Assembly: GCA_023384455.1 (NCBI GenBank)
Contig: JAHDWH010000010.1
Coordinates: 1-55,107, forward strand
DNA length: 55,107 nt
Reading direction: 5' to 3'
Source of the DNA: Caldilineaceae bacterium
GTDB taxonomy: Bacteria; Chloroflexota; Anaerolineae; Caldilineales; Caldilineaceae
Shown: positions 1 through 8,727 of the stretch, piece after piece
How positions within the stretch are numbered: position 1 is the stretch's first letter
Layout of the letters: every line of letters starts with the position of its first letter
Notes under the pieces: generated by a model
Told to the model about the DNA's origin: nothing
Seen by the model: the letters and a program-made list of their open reading frames with translations, nothing else
Databases searched by the model: none
Program-made: the position numbers and the translations under genes

Positions 1-93
1 AAACTTTTCCCTCTTCCGATACCCCCCTTCTTATTTGTGGGTAATGGTTAGCCCAAAGTGGGGGAGGAGTCGTTCCAGTTCCCTCCCTAGACT

Positions 94-112
94 GGGGTGG
101 GGTAGGGTGGGG
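94..112 (+). other. Possible G-quadruplex tract
   Basis: Four runs of three or four G are separated by one or two bases, which fits the G-quadruplex consensus. The tract lies about 55 bases upstream of the -35 box of the peptide transporter promoter. Any regulatory role is speculation. Confidence 0.35.
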
Positions 113-167
113 TGGCTGAACAATTACCCCGAGTTGTCATTTTGGAGTGTTCGCTGTAGTCTTAATT

Positions 168-196
168 TTGACAGTTCCTCACAATAAAAGTACGAT
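168..196 (+). promoter_or_regulatory. Sigma70-type promoter of the peptide ABC transporter
   Basis: TTGACA at 168-173 is followed, after a 17-base spacer, by TACGAT at 191-196. Transcription would start near 203, about 90 bases before the lipoprotein start codon. The spacing is ideal and no other promoter of this quality is visible before the gene. Confidence 0.7.
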
Positions 197-292
197 AACG
201 GATAGCTTGTGCGCGTCACAGCCATTCTCACGGCTGGGGCGTTCACAAAATTTTGTACCTTCTGTAGTTTTTGTTCACCAAAGGAGATGGAT

Positions 293-2233
293 ATGCACTA
301 CACCAAAAGATGGCTGACGCTGGTCGGTGTCTTGACAGTGCTGGCATTTGTGCTGGCCGCCTGTCCTGCCCAACCGGCAGCCCAAACAATCGAAGTAACC
401 CGCGAGGTCGAAAAGATTGTCGAGAAGGAAGTTGTCAAGGAAGTCGAAGTTACCAAAGAGGTGGAAGTCGAGAAGGTTGTGGAAGTCGCAGCCGAAGACT
501 ACACCACCCCCCACCCCATCCTGAGCGATATCGTTGTGCGCCAGGCCATTGCCCAGTGCATCAACCGGGACGAGCTGATCGCCTCCGTCTACCCCTATGT
601 GGCGGACGATGTGAAGCCCACCCTGCGCATGGACACCTTCCTGCCCAAGAGCCACTGGGCCTACAGCGGTGGCTATACCGATTACGCTTACGATCCGGCT
701 GCGGCCAGTGCTTCGCTGGAAGCTGCGGGCTGGGTTGATGGCGGTGACGGTATCCGCGCCAAGGATGGCAACCGCCTCTCCCTCAAGTTCACCACCACCA
801 CCGCCCAATTCCGTCAGACCTGGGCTGCCGTGGCCGAGCAAAACCTGAAGGACTGCGGTATCGAGATCATCCGCCTGCACACCCCCGCCTCCTGGTGGTT
901 CGGCGACCAAACCGGTTTGCAGCGCCGTGACTTCGAGCTGGGCGCGTTTGCCTGGGTCGGTCAGACCAACCCCAGCGGCCGCACCCTCTACGCCTGTAAC
1001 CAGATTCCCCTGCCCAGCAACAACTGGGAAGGTCAGAACTATATGGGCTGGTGCAACGAAGAAGCCAGCCAGGCTATTGTAGCTGGCAATAACACACTGG
1101 TACAGGCCGAGCGCATCGCCGCCTATGACATTGTGCAGAAGCACTTTTCTGCCGATATGGTCTCCCTGCCCCTCTTCCAGCGGGCCGAGGCCGAAGCCTG
1201 GAGCACCAATCTTCTTAACTTCCGCTCTGATCCCACCGAATATAGCTCGGCCAACGCCGGGGAATGGGAACTGGCAGACGGCGGCGATACGATGGTTATT
1301 GGCTTCTCCCAGGAACCGTCCACAATGTTCGGCCTGATCGCCTCCTCGGCGGTACAGCGCCAGGTCGCCCAGATGAGCCAGGGCATGTTGACCAGCCAGT
1401 ACAGCTATGACTACCAGCCCGTACAGCAGGACGGCCTTTCCACCCTGGAATCCGGTCTGGCTACCAACGAGATGGTAGAGGTCAAGGCCGGCGATATGGT
1501 CTATAATGTGGATGGCGAGCCGGAAGAACTGGCTGCCGGCACAAAGATTATCGTCGATGGCGAAACCGTAGAATACGACGGCTCCAGTGTGGTTTCCCTG
1601 CCCCAGTTGGTTGTCAACTACAAAGTCAAGCCCTTTACATGGAGTGATGGCGTAGCGGCGTCTGCTGCCGATATGGAGCTGGCCCACAAGATCGACTGTG
1701 ACAAGGACTCCGGTGCGGTTTCCTATATCACCTGCGAAGCCATGCAGAGCGTGACCTTTGGCCCGGATGTGGAAGCCACCGTCACCTATCTGCCAGGCTA
1801 CCAGGACCCGACCTACTTCCTCAGCGCGATTGGTCTCTACCCGAGCCATCAGGTGTTGAGCGATGGCCGCAACCTGGCCGACGTGCCCGCGGCTGAATGG
1901 GCCACCCTGCCCGAAATCGCCGAGAAGCCCCTAAGCTTCGGCCCCTTCGTCATCACTGACTGGGTTAAGGGCGAGCGCATCGAGATGGAAGTCAATCCCT
2001 ACTACGAGCCTGCGCCCAAGGTGCAGAAAGTCATCGTCGTGATCGTCCAGGACACCAACCAGGCTGTGGCCCAGTTGTTGGCCGGCGATCTGGACTACCT
2101 GGAGCGGGCCACCCTGGGTGGCGGTGCTGAAGTCCAGACTGTCATCGACGCTGCGGCAGAGGGCAAAGTCAATGTGGAGATTATCCCCAGCCCGACCTGG
2201 GAACACATTGATATGAACCTGTACACCAAATAG
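293..2233 (+). CDS. Peptide/solute-binding lipoprotein of an ABC importer, apparently circularly permuted (SBP family 5)
   Basis: This is the extracytoplasmic solute receptor of a Dpp/Opp-type ABC importer, 646 residues long. The ATG at 293 is preferred because AAGGAG at 281-286 lies six bases before it; the ATG at 287 touches the same site. A signal peptide ends in a lipobox (LAAC, lipid-modified Cys24), followed by a Glu/Val/Lys-rich stalk. The family-5 motifs occur in reversed order. The segment that is normally C-terminal (VRQAIAQCINRDELI) begins right after the stalk. The normally N-terminal segment (GFSQEPSTMFG, then WSDG, GPFVITDW, NPYYEP, QLLAGDLDYLE) forms the second half, and the protein ends at WEHIDMNL, where an ordinary member would continue into the VRQA segment. 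The permease and ATPase genes follow. The ligand, peptide or another small solute, cannot be read from the sequence. Confidence 0.85.
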   Translation: MHYTKRWLTLVGVLTVLAFVLAACPAQPAAQTIEVTREVEKIVEKEVVKEVEVTKEVEVEKVVEVAAEDYTTPHPILSDIVVRQAIAQCINRDELIASVYPYVADDVKPTLRMDTFLPKSHWAYSGGYTDYAYDPAAASASLEAAGWVDGGDGIRAKDGNRLSLKFTTTTAQFRQTWAAVAEQNLKDCGIEIIRLHTPASWWFGDQTGLQRRDFELGAFAWVGQTNPSGRTLYACNQIPLPSNNWEGQNYMGWCNEEASQAIVAGNNTLVQAERIAAYDIVQKHFSADMVSLPLFQRAEAEAWSTNLLNFRSDPTEYSSANAGEWELADGGDTMVIGFSQEPSTMFGLIASSAVQRQVAQMSQGMLTSQYSYDYQPVQQDGLSTLESGLATNEMVEVKAGDMVYNVDGEPEELAAGTKIIVDGETVEYDGSSVVSLPQLVVNYKVKPFTWSDGVAASAADMELAHKIDCDKDSGAVSYITCEAMQSVTFGPDVEATVTYLPGYQDPTYFLSAIGLYPSHQVLSDGRNLADVPAAEWATLPEIAEKPLSFGPFVITDWVKGERIEMEVNPYYEPAPKVQKVIVVIVQDTNQAVAQLLAGDLDYLERATLGGGAEVQTVIDAAAEGKVNVEIIPSPTWEHIDMNLYTK

Positions 2234-2312
2234 TCAGGCTCCCTTGTTCGCAACGTAGGCGATTCAGACAGGGCTGTAAGTAACCCACCGTCTATCGCCC
2301 TGTGTAATTGTG

Positions 2313-2360
2313 AAAGCGGGTGGAGCATTCCCAATCGGATGTTCCGCCCGCTTTTGCTTT
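2313..2360 (+). terminator. Terminator or attenuator between binding protein and permease genes
   Basis: Arms at 2313-2328 and 2339-2354 pair over 16 bases with two G-U pairs and a 10-base loop. A T-rich tail follows. A partial terminator here would keep the binding protein more abundant than the membrane components, a common arrangement in ABC importer operons. Confidence 0.7.
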
Positions 2361-2375
2361 CTGATAAATATGAGG

Positions 2376-2527
2376 ACACAGATTTTAATGATTTGGGCAG
2401 GACTTACGCACTTTCTCCTGGGTGCGCAGACGTCTCGCCTGCTGTCGCCAGGATGGCGGCGTTCCCAGGTGCGTAGGTCCTGTTGAATTGATCTGCGCGG
2501 ATCAATCCGAATCATTAAAATCTGCGT
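2376..2527. repeat. Nested palindromic element in the transporter operon
   Basis: Outer arms at 2376-2393 and 2510-2527 match over 18 bases with one mismatch. Inner arms at about 2398-2411 and 2469-2482 match with one mismatch around a GC-rich core. The nested structure suggests a small non-autonomous mobile or REP-like element. It fills most of the 329-base gap between the binding-protein and permease genes, where I see no gene. Confidence 0.55.
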
Positions 2528-2562
2528 CTCTCCTGAATAGTGGATAGCCAGGGGCTGGAATT

Positions 2563-3780
2563 ATGACAAATTATCTGATCCGCCGTGTCATACAGATGAT
2601 ATTTGTGATTTTGCTATCGGCAGCGGCTACTTTTGTTCTCTTCAACATTGCACCGGGCGGACCGTTGACTGGTTTACAGCAGCAACAACAGAAGTTGACC
2701 CGAGAAGACATCGCCCGCATCCGCGCCCAATATGAGCTGGACCTCTACCTGCCTGTGCGCTTCTCCCGCTGGCTGATTGGCGCCCCCTCTGGTCCTATTA
2801 CTGTGGGCGGGCAGGAGCTATTTGCCAACATTCCCGTGGGCTGTTATCTGCCCCGAGAAGAACAGGTGACGGACAGCAATGGCAATTCAGTCACCCGCCC
2901 CACGGGCTGCGATGACTACGTATACCTCGCCGAGTTGCCTGAATTGCATCCGGTCATCCGCAGCACCAAAGGCATTCTACGCGGGGACTTCGGCCTGTCA
3001 ACAGTCGTCCGCCCCGGTCGCCCGGTGTGGGACGAACTGGTCAGCCGCCTGCCTGCCACACTGGAACTGCTAATCACCGCCACGCTGCTTTCGTTGCTGA
3101 TTGGCGTGCCCATCGGCATCTACAGCGCGGTCAATCAATACTCCCGCTTTGATTATTTCTTTACCACATTGGCTTTTATCGGCTCCTCTATGCCGGTCTT
3201 TTTCTTTGCTCTGTTGCTAATTCTGGTCTTCTCAGTCATGCCTATCTTCCTGCAGGATACGATCCCCTGGATTCCGCGGATTCCCTCGGGGCTGCGCGAG
3301 GCTATGCGTGACTACAGCATTGCCACCTGGCTGCCCCGGGTGGAGGCAGGCTCACTCTGGGATCGGCTGCTCCACCTGGCAATGCCCCTGCTGGTGCTGA
3401 CCTTCTTCAATATGGCCGGGTGGAGTCGCTTTGTGCGGACTTCGATGTTGGAGGTTCTGCGCCAGGACTATGTGCGCACGGCCCGGGCCAAAGGGCTGAC
3501 AGAGCGTGTCGTCATCTACAAGCATACCCTGCGTAACGCCCTCATCCCCTTTGTGACGATTCTGGTCCTGACGATTCCCGGCATCTTCAGCGGCGCGATT
3601 ATCACCGAAACGGTCTTTGCCTGGCCGGGGATGGGTCGCCTCTACTTCGACGCTCTCAGCCGCAGCGACTGGCCGATTGCCCTGGCCTTCATCTTTATCA
3701 CCGCCGTGCTGACCGTTTTTGCGCTTCTATTGGGTGATATTCTGTACACAGTCGTCGATCCGCGCATCAAGTACAAATGA
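2563..3780 (+). CDS. Peptide ABC transporter permease, DppB/OppB type
   Basis: This integral membrane subunit forms half of the translocation channel. The 405-residue protein has one N-terminal membrane helix (about residues 10-30) and five helices in its C-terminal two thirds. The cytoplasmic coupling loop with the EAA-type motif (RTARAKGLTERVVIYKHTLR) contacts the ATPases. It is longer than the usual 310-340 residues because of a periplasmic insert at about residues 65-130, between helix 1 and the core. The insert contains two Cys (VGCYLP and TGCDDY) that could form a disulfide. The second permease gene follows after a palindromic repeat. Confidence 0.9.
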   Translation: MTNYLIRRVIQMIFVILLSAAATFVLFNIAPGGPLTGLQQQQQKLTREDIARIRAQYELDLYLPVRFSRWLIGAPSGPITVGGQELFANIPVGCYLPREEQVTDSNGNSVTRPTGCDDYVYLAELPELHPVIRSTKGILRGDFGLSTVVRPGRPVWDELVSRLPATLELLITATLLSLLIGVPIGIYSAVNQYSRFDYFFTTLAFIGSSMPVFFFALLLILVFSVMPIFLQDTIPWIPRIPSGLREAMRDYSIATWLPRVEAGSLWDRLLHLAMPLLVLTFFNMAGWSRFVRTSMLEVLRQDYVRTARAKGLTERVVIYKHTLRNALIPFVTILVLTIPGIFSGAIITETVFAWPGMGRLYFDALSRSDWPIALAFIFITAVLTVFALLLGDILYTVVDPRIKYK

Positions 3781-3857
3781 GGTTGGGGACTGGAGATCGG
3801 GGATTAGGGATCGGGTCACACGCCACCCCAGTCCCCAATCCCTAATCCCCAATCCCT
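3781..3857. repeat. Palindromic GGGGATTGGGGACT-type repeat, copy 1
   Basis: An imperfect inverted repeat begins immediately after the permease stop codon. It is built from short variants of GGGGACTGGGGATT and their complements. Related copies lie at 11206-11272 and, inside a coding sequence, at 14537-14616. Confidence 0.75.
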
Positions 3858-3876
3858 TCTCTTTGGGAGAAAATCA

Positions 3877-4872
3877 ATGGCAGCCACAGCCGGCACACTC
3901 AAAATTGAGGCAAAGCGGGAGAAACAAGAAAGCCAGGGGATGGTGATCGCCCGGCGTTTTATGCGCCACAAACTGGCCGTCATCTCTCTGGTTCTCATTC
4001 TCCTCATCTTCATCGCCTCCCTTCTGGCCCCGGTAATTACAACCTTCCCCCGAGACGCGGTGGATATCTCCGCGCCCACCCGCCCCGGTCCTCCTGGCAT
4101 CGCCGGCAGCGATGGCCGTATCCACATTTTGGGCATCGACAATCTGGGGCGAGATCTCTTCACCCGGATGCTCTATGCGGCCCGGGTCTCCCTCTCGATT
4201 GCGTTTTCGGTGGTGATTCTCTCCGAAGCTATCGGGGTGATCATCGGCGCGATGGCGGGTTATTACAAAGGCTGGGTGGATACGCTGATTTCTCGGGTCA
4301 TCGAGTTTATGAGTACGATCCCCCTCTTGCCCATTCTCCTGATTCTATCCGCCATTATGATCAACACAGACGCCAAGCTGCCCCTGCCTGGTTTTGTGAT
4401 CAAAGGACTGAGCGCTGTGCTCCTGGCCCCGGAACGGGAAGCCAATCAGGTATTTGTGCTGGTGATAATCATTGTGGTTTTCGGCTGGATTGGCGCAGCC
4501 CGCCTGATGCGGGGGATGGTGCTTTCGCTCAGCGAGCAGGACTTTGTGGAGTCATTGAAAGCCTTGGGCGCGTCGGATGCCCGCATTATTCTGCGCCACC
4601 TGATCCCCAACGGTATTGCGCCGATTCTGGTCAATGCCAGCCTCTCGCTGGGCGGCGTGATTATTCTGGAAGCCTCCCTCAGTTTTCTGGGGCTGGGCGT
4701 GCAAGACCCGACACCCACCTGGGGCAATATGCTCAACGGCTCCCAGAGTTATATGTTTCAACATCCCTGGCTGCCCCTGATTCCGGGCATTCCATTGGTG
4801 ATTGTGGCCCTGGGCTTCAACTTTATCGGTGATGGGCTGCGCGACGCGCTGGACCCCCGGCTGAAGCGCTAG
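3877..4872 (+). CDS. Peptide ABC transporter permease, DppC/OppC type
   Basis: This is the second channel subunit, 331 residues, close to the family norm of about 300. An N-terminal membrane helix (about residues 31-53) is followed by a periplasmic segment containing the typical GIDNLGRDLFTRMLYAARVS motif. Five more helices follow, with the coupling loop QDFVESLKALGASDARIILR between them. A stretch with GFVIKGLSAVLLAPEREANQ between helices is longer than in most homologues. GGGAGA lies 9-15 bases before the ATG. It pairs with the preceding permease and is driven by the two ATPases downstream. Confidence 0.9.
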   Translation: MAATAGTLKIEAKREKQESQGMVIARRFMRHKLAVISLVLILLIFIASLLAPVITTFPRDAVDISAPTRPGPPGIAGSDGRIHILGIDNLGRDLFTRMLYAARVSLSIAFSVVILSEAIGVIIGAMAGYYKGWVDTLISRVIEFMSTIPLLPILLILSAIMINTDAKLPLPGFVIKGLSAVLLAPEREANQVFVLVIIIVVFGWIGAARLMRGMVLSLSEQDFVESLKALGASDARIILRHLIPNGIAPILVNASLSLGGVIILEASLSFLGLGVQDPTPTWGNMLNGSQSYMFQHPWLPLIPGIPLVIVALGFNFIGDGLRDALDPRLKR

Positions 4873-4906
4873 TGCAATTGCGGGATGCTCCGGGTCGATT
4901 GGGGCA

Positions 4907-4975
4907 CGACGAAACGTGAAACGTGACGGGTGAAAACGCCGGTTAATCTCACGTCTCACCCATCACGTTTCCATT
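4907..4975. repeat. CGTGAAACGTGA palindromic repeat, copy 1
   Basis: Arms near 4911-4933 and 4949-4971 share the motifs ACGTGA and TCACGTTTC in inverted orientation. Three other members of the family lie at 31394-31458, 46730-46800 and 53173-53236. This copy occupies most of the space between the permease and ATPase genes. Confidence 0.7.
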
Positions 4976-4990
4976 GCAACGACTATTGAT

Positions 4991-6073
4991 ATGGGACACC
5001 GTATGGCAGACAAAAAGAATTTGACAGCACAGCCTCTCTTGGAAATAAACGGGCTGAAAACATTTTTCTATACGGAAGACGGTGTGGTGAAGGCCGTCAA
5101 TGGCGTGGACTTCGCCATCCGCCCCGGCGAGGTGATGGGGCTGGTGGGCGAGTCTGGCAGCGGCAAGAGCGTCACTTCGCTCTCGATTATGCGGCTGCTG
5201 GGCGGTTCGGGGAAGATTGTAGAGGGCGCGGTCATCTTTGACGGCAAGGACCTGACCCAAATCCCCGAAAGCGAAATGCTGGAACTGCGGGGCAATAAAA
5301 TGTCGATGATCTTCCAGCAGCCCACAAGCTGTCTCAACCCGGTCTTCCGGGTGGGGGATCAGATCGCCGAGTCCATAATGGTTCACCAGCAGATGGACCG
5401 GCAGGCTGCCATGCGCCAGGTGGCTGATCTGCTGCGCAAAGTGGGCATTTCGGACCCGGAACGGCGCATGAAAGCCTTCCCCCACGAGATTTCCGGCGGT
5501 CAGGCCCAGCGGGTGATGATCGCGATGGCTCTCTCTTGCCAGCCCAAACTGCTGATTGCCGACGAACCCACCACCGCGCTGGATGTGACCATCCAGGCCC
5601 AGATTCTGGACCTGATGCGTAACCTGCGCCAGGATTTCGACACAGCCATTCTCCTCATCACCCACGATATGGGGGTGGTGGCGGAGATGTGCGACAGCGT
5701 GGCAGTGATGTACGCCGGTCAGATTGTCGAGTACACCGACGTACATACCCTCTTTGAAAAACCCCTGCACCCCTACACCGAAGGGCTGCTGGCCGCCATT
5801 CCCGTCCTGGGGGTTGTCCGGGATAGCCTGGCCGTCATCCCCGGTTCGGTGCCAGACCTGATCCATCTGCCCCCGGGCTGCAAATTTGCCCCCCGCTGCC
5901 CCTATGTCAAAGAGATGTGTACCCGGCAGGAAGCGGAACTGGTGCAGATCGAGCCAGGCCATTCCGCCCGCTGCCATATGCGCCATCCGGCTACTGCCGG
6001 ACAGTGGGCTGGTGTGGGTCGGGCCGATTGGCAATTTTCCGGTGACGAAGTACTTGTAGAAATAGCGGGGTAA
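4991..6073 (+). CDS. Peptide ABC transporter ATPase, DppD/OppD type
   Basis: One of two ATPases that power uptake, 360 residues. Visible motifs are Walker A GESGSGKS (53-60), the signature SGGQAQR (from 168), Walker [13 protein letters not shown] and the switch histidine in ITHD. The C-terminal oligopeptide-transporter domain carries the family Cys cluster ([17 protein letters not shown] and a later Cys), which in some relatives binds an iron-sulfur cluster. The ATG at 4991 has no clear ribosome site; the ATG at 5003 (MADKKN) has a weak GGGA upstream and is an equally good start. The second ATPase gene begins 11 bases after the stop. Confidence 0.92.
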   Translation: MGHRMADKKNLTAQPLLEINGLKTFFYTEDGVVKAVNGVDFAIRPGEVMGLVGESGSGKSVTSLSIMRLLGGSGKIVEGAVIFDGKDLTQIPESEMLELRGNKMSMIFQQPTSCLNPVFRVGDQIAESIMVHQQMDRQAAMRQVADLLRKVGISDPERRMKAFPHEISGGQAQRVMIAMALSCQPKLLIADEPTTALDVTIQAQILDLMRNLRQDFDTAILLITHDMGVVAEMCDSVAVMYAGQIVEYTDVHTLFEKPLHPYTEGLLAAIPVLGVVRDSLAVIPGSVPDLIHLPPGCKFAPRCPYVKEMCTRQEAELVQIEPGHSARCHMRHPATAGQWAGVGRADWQFSGDEVLVEIAG

Positions 6074-6084
6074 GCGAGAACCAA

Positions 6085-7110
6085 ATGTCCAGAATTCCTG
6101 CCCAAAAGAGCGACCTGCTGGTCGTTGACAATCTTAAGAAGTATTTCCCTGTGCGCTCCGGTCTGCTGCAACGGGTTTCGGCCTGGGTCAAGGCGGTGGA
6201 TGGGGTCAGCTTCTCCATCCGCGCCGGCGAAACTTTCGGTCTGGTGGGTGAATCGGGCTGCGGCAAGACGACGGTTGGGCGCACGATTCTGCGTCTGCAA
6301 GAGGCCACCGCCGGCAGCGTCACCTTCAACGGCGAAGATGTCTTTGCGGTGGGGCGCAGTGGCATGAAAGATTTGCGCCGCAATATGCAGATTGTCTTCC
6401 AGGACCCCTACTCCTCCCTGGATCCCCGGATGCCTGTGGGTGAGATCATCGCCGAAGGGCTTACCATCCACAACATCGGCAACAAATCCGAGCGGGGCGA
6501 AATTGTTCAGGAGATGCTGGCGAAGGTGGGGCTGAACCCCTATCACGCCCAGCGCTACCCCCACGAATTTTCCGGGGGTCAGCGTCAGCGCATCGGCATT
6601 GCCCGGGCCCTGGCCCTGCAACCCCGGTTCATCATCTGCGACGAGCCGGTCTCCGCCCTGGATGTCTCCATCCAGTCCCAGGTGCTCAATCTCCTGCGCA
6701 AATTGCAGGCCGAATATGGCCTGACCTATCTCTTTGTGGCCCACAACCTGAGCGTCGTGGAGCATATCAGCGACCGGGTGGGGGTGATGTATCTGGGCAA
6801 GATGGCCGAAATTGCCGAACGGGAGGAGCTTTTCACCAATCCCCTGCACCCCTACACCCAGGCCCTGATGTCGGCCATCCCTGTGCCCGACCCCAAGCGC
6901 ACCCGCCAGCGCATTGTGCTGAAAGGGGAGATTCCCTCCCCCCTCAACCCGCCCAGCGGCTGCCGCTTCCACACCCGCTGCCCCATCGCCACAGACATCT
7001 GCTCGGTCGAGGAGCCGATCTTCGAGGAGAAAAGCCCCGAACATTGGGTGGCCTGCCATCTGGTAGAGCGCAGCCAGAGCAGATTCCCCCTGGCGGGCCG
7101 GCCGGGCTGA
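6085..7110 (+). CDS. Peptide ABC transporter ATPase, DppF/OppF type
   Basis: The partner ATPase, 341 residues and of normal length. It has Walker A GESGCGKT (from residue 55), signature SGGQRQR, Walker [13 protein letters not shown] and switch motif VAHNLS, where Asn replaces the usual Asp after His. The C-terminal domain has [18 protein letters not shown] and a further Cys, as in the partner. It is the last gene of the importer operon. No clear terminator is seen in the first 100 bases after the stop. Confidence 0.92.
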   Translation: MSRIPAQKSDLLVVDNLKKYFPVRSGLLQRVSAWVKAVDGVSFSIRAGETFGLVGESGCGKTTVGRTILRLQEATAGSVTFNGEDVFAVGRSGMKDLRRNMQIVFQDPYSSLDPRMPVGEIIAEGLTIHNIGNKSERGEIVQEMLAKVGLNPYHAQRYPHEFSGGQRQRIGIARALALQPRFIICDEPVSALDVSIQSQVLNLLRKLQAEYGLTYLFVAHNLSVVEHISDRVGVMYLGKMAEIAEREELFTNPLHPYTQALMSAIPVPDPKRTRQRIVLKGEIPSPLNPPSGCRFHTRCPIATDICSVEEPIFEEKSPEHWVACHLVERSQSRFPLAGRPG

Positions 7111-7201
7111 TCCACGCGGTTTTTGACACAAATTGTGCGAAGGCCACGAATGAGACAAACGAAGCAGATACCTCTGTGATATGCGTTAATTGTGCCAGCG
7201 T

Positions 7202-7230
7202 TTGACTTTCCACCGCTTCTGGGGTAGGCT
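7202..7230 (+). promoter_or_regulatory. argG: Possible promoter of argG leader
   Basis: TTGACT at 7202-7207 and TAGGCT at 7225-7230 are separated by 17 bases. A transcript from here would carry a leader of about 207 bases before argG. The -10 box is only moderate, so this is tentative. Confidence 0.35.
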
Positions 7231-7383
7231 TGCGGAAGGTTTGCACAAGCAATTTCGCGGAAAGATAGATGATGCCCAGTGCATTTGTTTGCAGGAGGAC
7301 GCCCGCAGGAAGCGGGCATACAGACGGCTGACGGACTGGTTGCCCGGTTCGTTTTCCTTCTGCCTACTTGCGCCGTTTCCTGT

Positions 7384-7416
7384 ACGCCACATCGGATATT
7401 CCGGGTGGCGTTTTTT
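7384..7416 (+). terminator. Terminator-like hairpin in the argG leader (possible attenuator)
   Basis: ACGCCAC at 7384-7390 pairs with GTGGCGT at 7405-7411, with an inner CGGA/TCCG helix and six T at the 3' side. It looks like an intrinsic terminator but lies only 27 bases before the argG start, after 250 bases without a gene. It may end the importer transcript or act as an attenuator of argG. Further upstream, GCCCGC/GCGGGC at about 7301-7317 forms another hairpin. The rest of 7111-7383 shows no gene. Confidence 0.6.
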
Positions 7417-7443
7417 ATTGCCATTTCGTAAGGAGAAACTCTG

Positions 7444-8709
7444 ATGTCAAAGAAGGGAAGTGTCAAAAAGGCTGTACTTGCCTATTCGGGCGGTCTGGAT
7501 ACCAGTGTGATTGTGCCGTGGCTGAAGAACAACTACGGCTGTGAGGTGGTCTGCTTCTGCGCCAATCTGGGCCAGGACGACGAACTGCCCGGTCTGGAGG
7601 AGAAGGCCATCGCCTCCGGCGCGTCCAAATGTTATGTGGAAGACCTGCGTTCCGTATTCCTGACCGATTTCGTCTTCCCCACAATGCAGGCCGGCGCGCT
7701 CTACGAGCGGGACTATCTGCTGGGCACATCCTTTGCCCGCCCGCTGATTGCCAAGCGGCTGGTAGAGGTGGCCGAGATGGAAGGGGCCGACGCCGTGGCC
7801 CACGGCGCAACCGGCAAAGGCAACGATCAGGTGCGTTTTGAGCTGACTGTGATGGCTCTCAACCCCAAACTGAAGATCATCGCGCCCTGGCGGGAGTGGG
7901 ATATTCGTGGGCGCAAAGATGCCCTGGACTATGCGGCGGAATGGAATGTGCCGGTCAAGGCCACGATGGAGCGCATCTATAGCCAGGACCGCAACCTCTG
8001 GCATCTGAGCAATGAGGGCGGCCCCCTGGAAAACCCCTGGAACGAGCCGCCCAAGGATATGTTTGAGTGGACCACCGACCCGCTGGACGCACCCGACCAG
8101 CCCGAATATGTGGAGATTTACTTCCGCAAAGGTGTGCCAGAGCGGGTGAATGGCGTGGCAAGGGGACCCGTGGGGCTGGTGCAGGAACTCAACAGCCTGG
8201 GCGTCAAGCACGGCATCGGCCGGGTGGATATTGTGGAAAACCGTCTGGTGGGGATGAAGAGCCGGGGTGTCTACGAGACGCCGGGCGGCACACTGCTCTA
8301 CAGAGCACACGCCGCCCTGGAGCAGCTCTGCCTGGACAAAGATACGCTGCACTACAAGCAGCAGGTGGGGCTGCGCTATGCCGAATTGGTCTACAACGGC
8401 CAGTGGTTTACCCCCCTGCGCAAGGCGCTGGACGCCTTTGTGCAGACCACCGAGGAGAATATCACCGGCGTTGTACGGCTGAAACTCTACAAAGGCAACG
8501 TCATCCTGGCCGGGCGCAAATCTCCCCACAGCCTCTACCGGGAAGATTACGTCACCTTTGACGAGGACGACGTATACAACCAGGCCGACGCCGAGGGCTT
8601 CATCAAACTCTTCGGCCTGCCCCTGAAAGTCGAAGCGATGCTGCGTATGGAAGGGCCGGGCGCCAGCGACTACGACACGACGGACTATTCGGAATTCAAA
8701 CGAGACTGA
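7444..8709 (+). CDS. argG: Argininosuccinate synthase
   Basis: It condenses citrulline and aspartate with ATP to argininosuccinate, the penultimate step of arginine synthesis, in the cytoplasm. The 421-residue protein has the PP-loop AYSGGLDTS at residues 13-21, which binds ATP, and family motifs [14 protein letters not shown] and [12 protein letters not shown]. Its length is slightly above the usual 400-410. AAGGAGA at 7430-7436 lies seven bases before the ATG. argJ follows 18 bases after the stop, so the two are probably co-transcribed. Confidence 0.97.
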   Translation: MSKKGSVKKAVLAYSGGLDTSVIVPWLKNNYGCEVVCFCANLGQDDELPGLEEKAIASGASKCYVEDLRSVFLTDFVFPTMQAGALYERDYLLGTSFARPLIAKRLVEVAEMEGADAVAHGATGKGNDQVRFELTVMALNPKLKIIAPWREWDIRGRKDALDYAAEWNVPVKATMERIYSQDRNLWHLSNEGGPLENPWNEPPKDMFEWTTDPLDAPDQPEYVEIYFRKGVPERVNGVARGPVGLVQELNSLGVKHGIGRVDIVENRLVGMKSRGVYETPGGTLLYRAHAALEQLCLDKDTLHYKQQVGLRYAELVYNGQWFTPLRKALDAFVQTTEENITGVVRLKLYKGNVILAGRKSPHSLYREDYVTFDEDDVYNQADAEGFIKLFGLPLKVEAMLRMEGPGASDYDTTDYSEFKRD

Positions 8710-8727
8710 CACCCACCGGAGACCCCA

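Noticed and set aside
275-1849. Long open frame opposite the binding-protein gene
   Set aside because: It mirrors the codons of a well-supported gene, has no recognisable motif or ribosome site and arises from GC-rich codon bias.
2264-2515. 83-codon minus-strand frame between binding protein and permease
   Set aside because: It is entirely made of the terminator and the nested palindromic element.
7190-7444. 84-codon plus-strand frame in the argG leader
   Set aside because: It runs through both hairpins and the terminator into the argG start, has no ribosome site and its product resembles nothing known. The stretch is better explained as a leader RNA.
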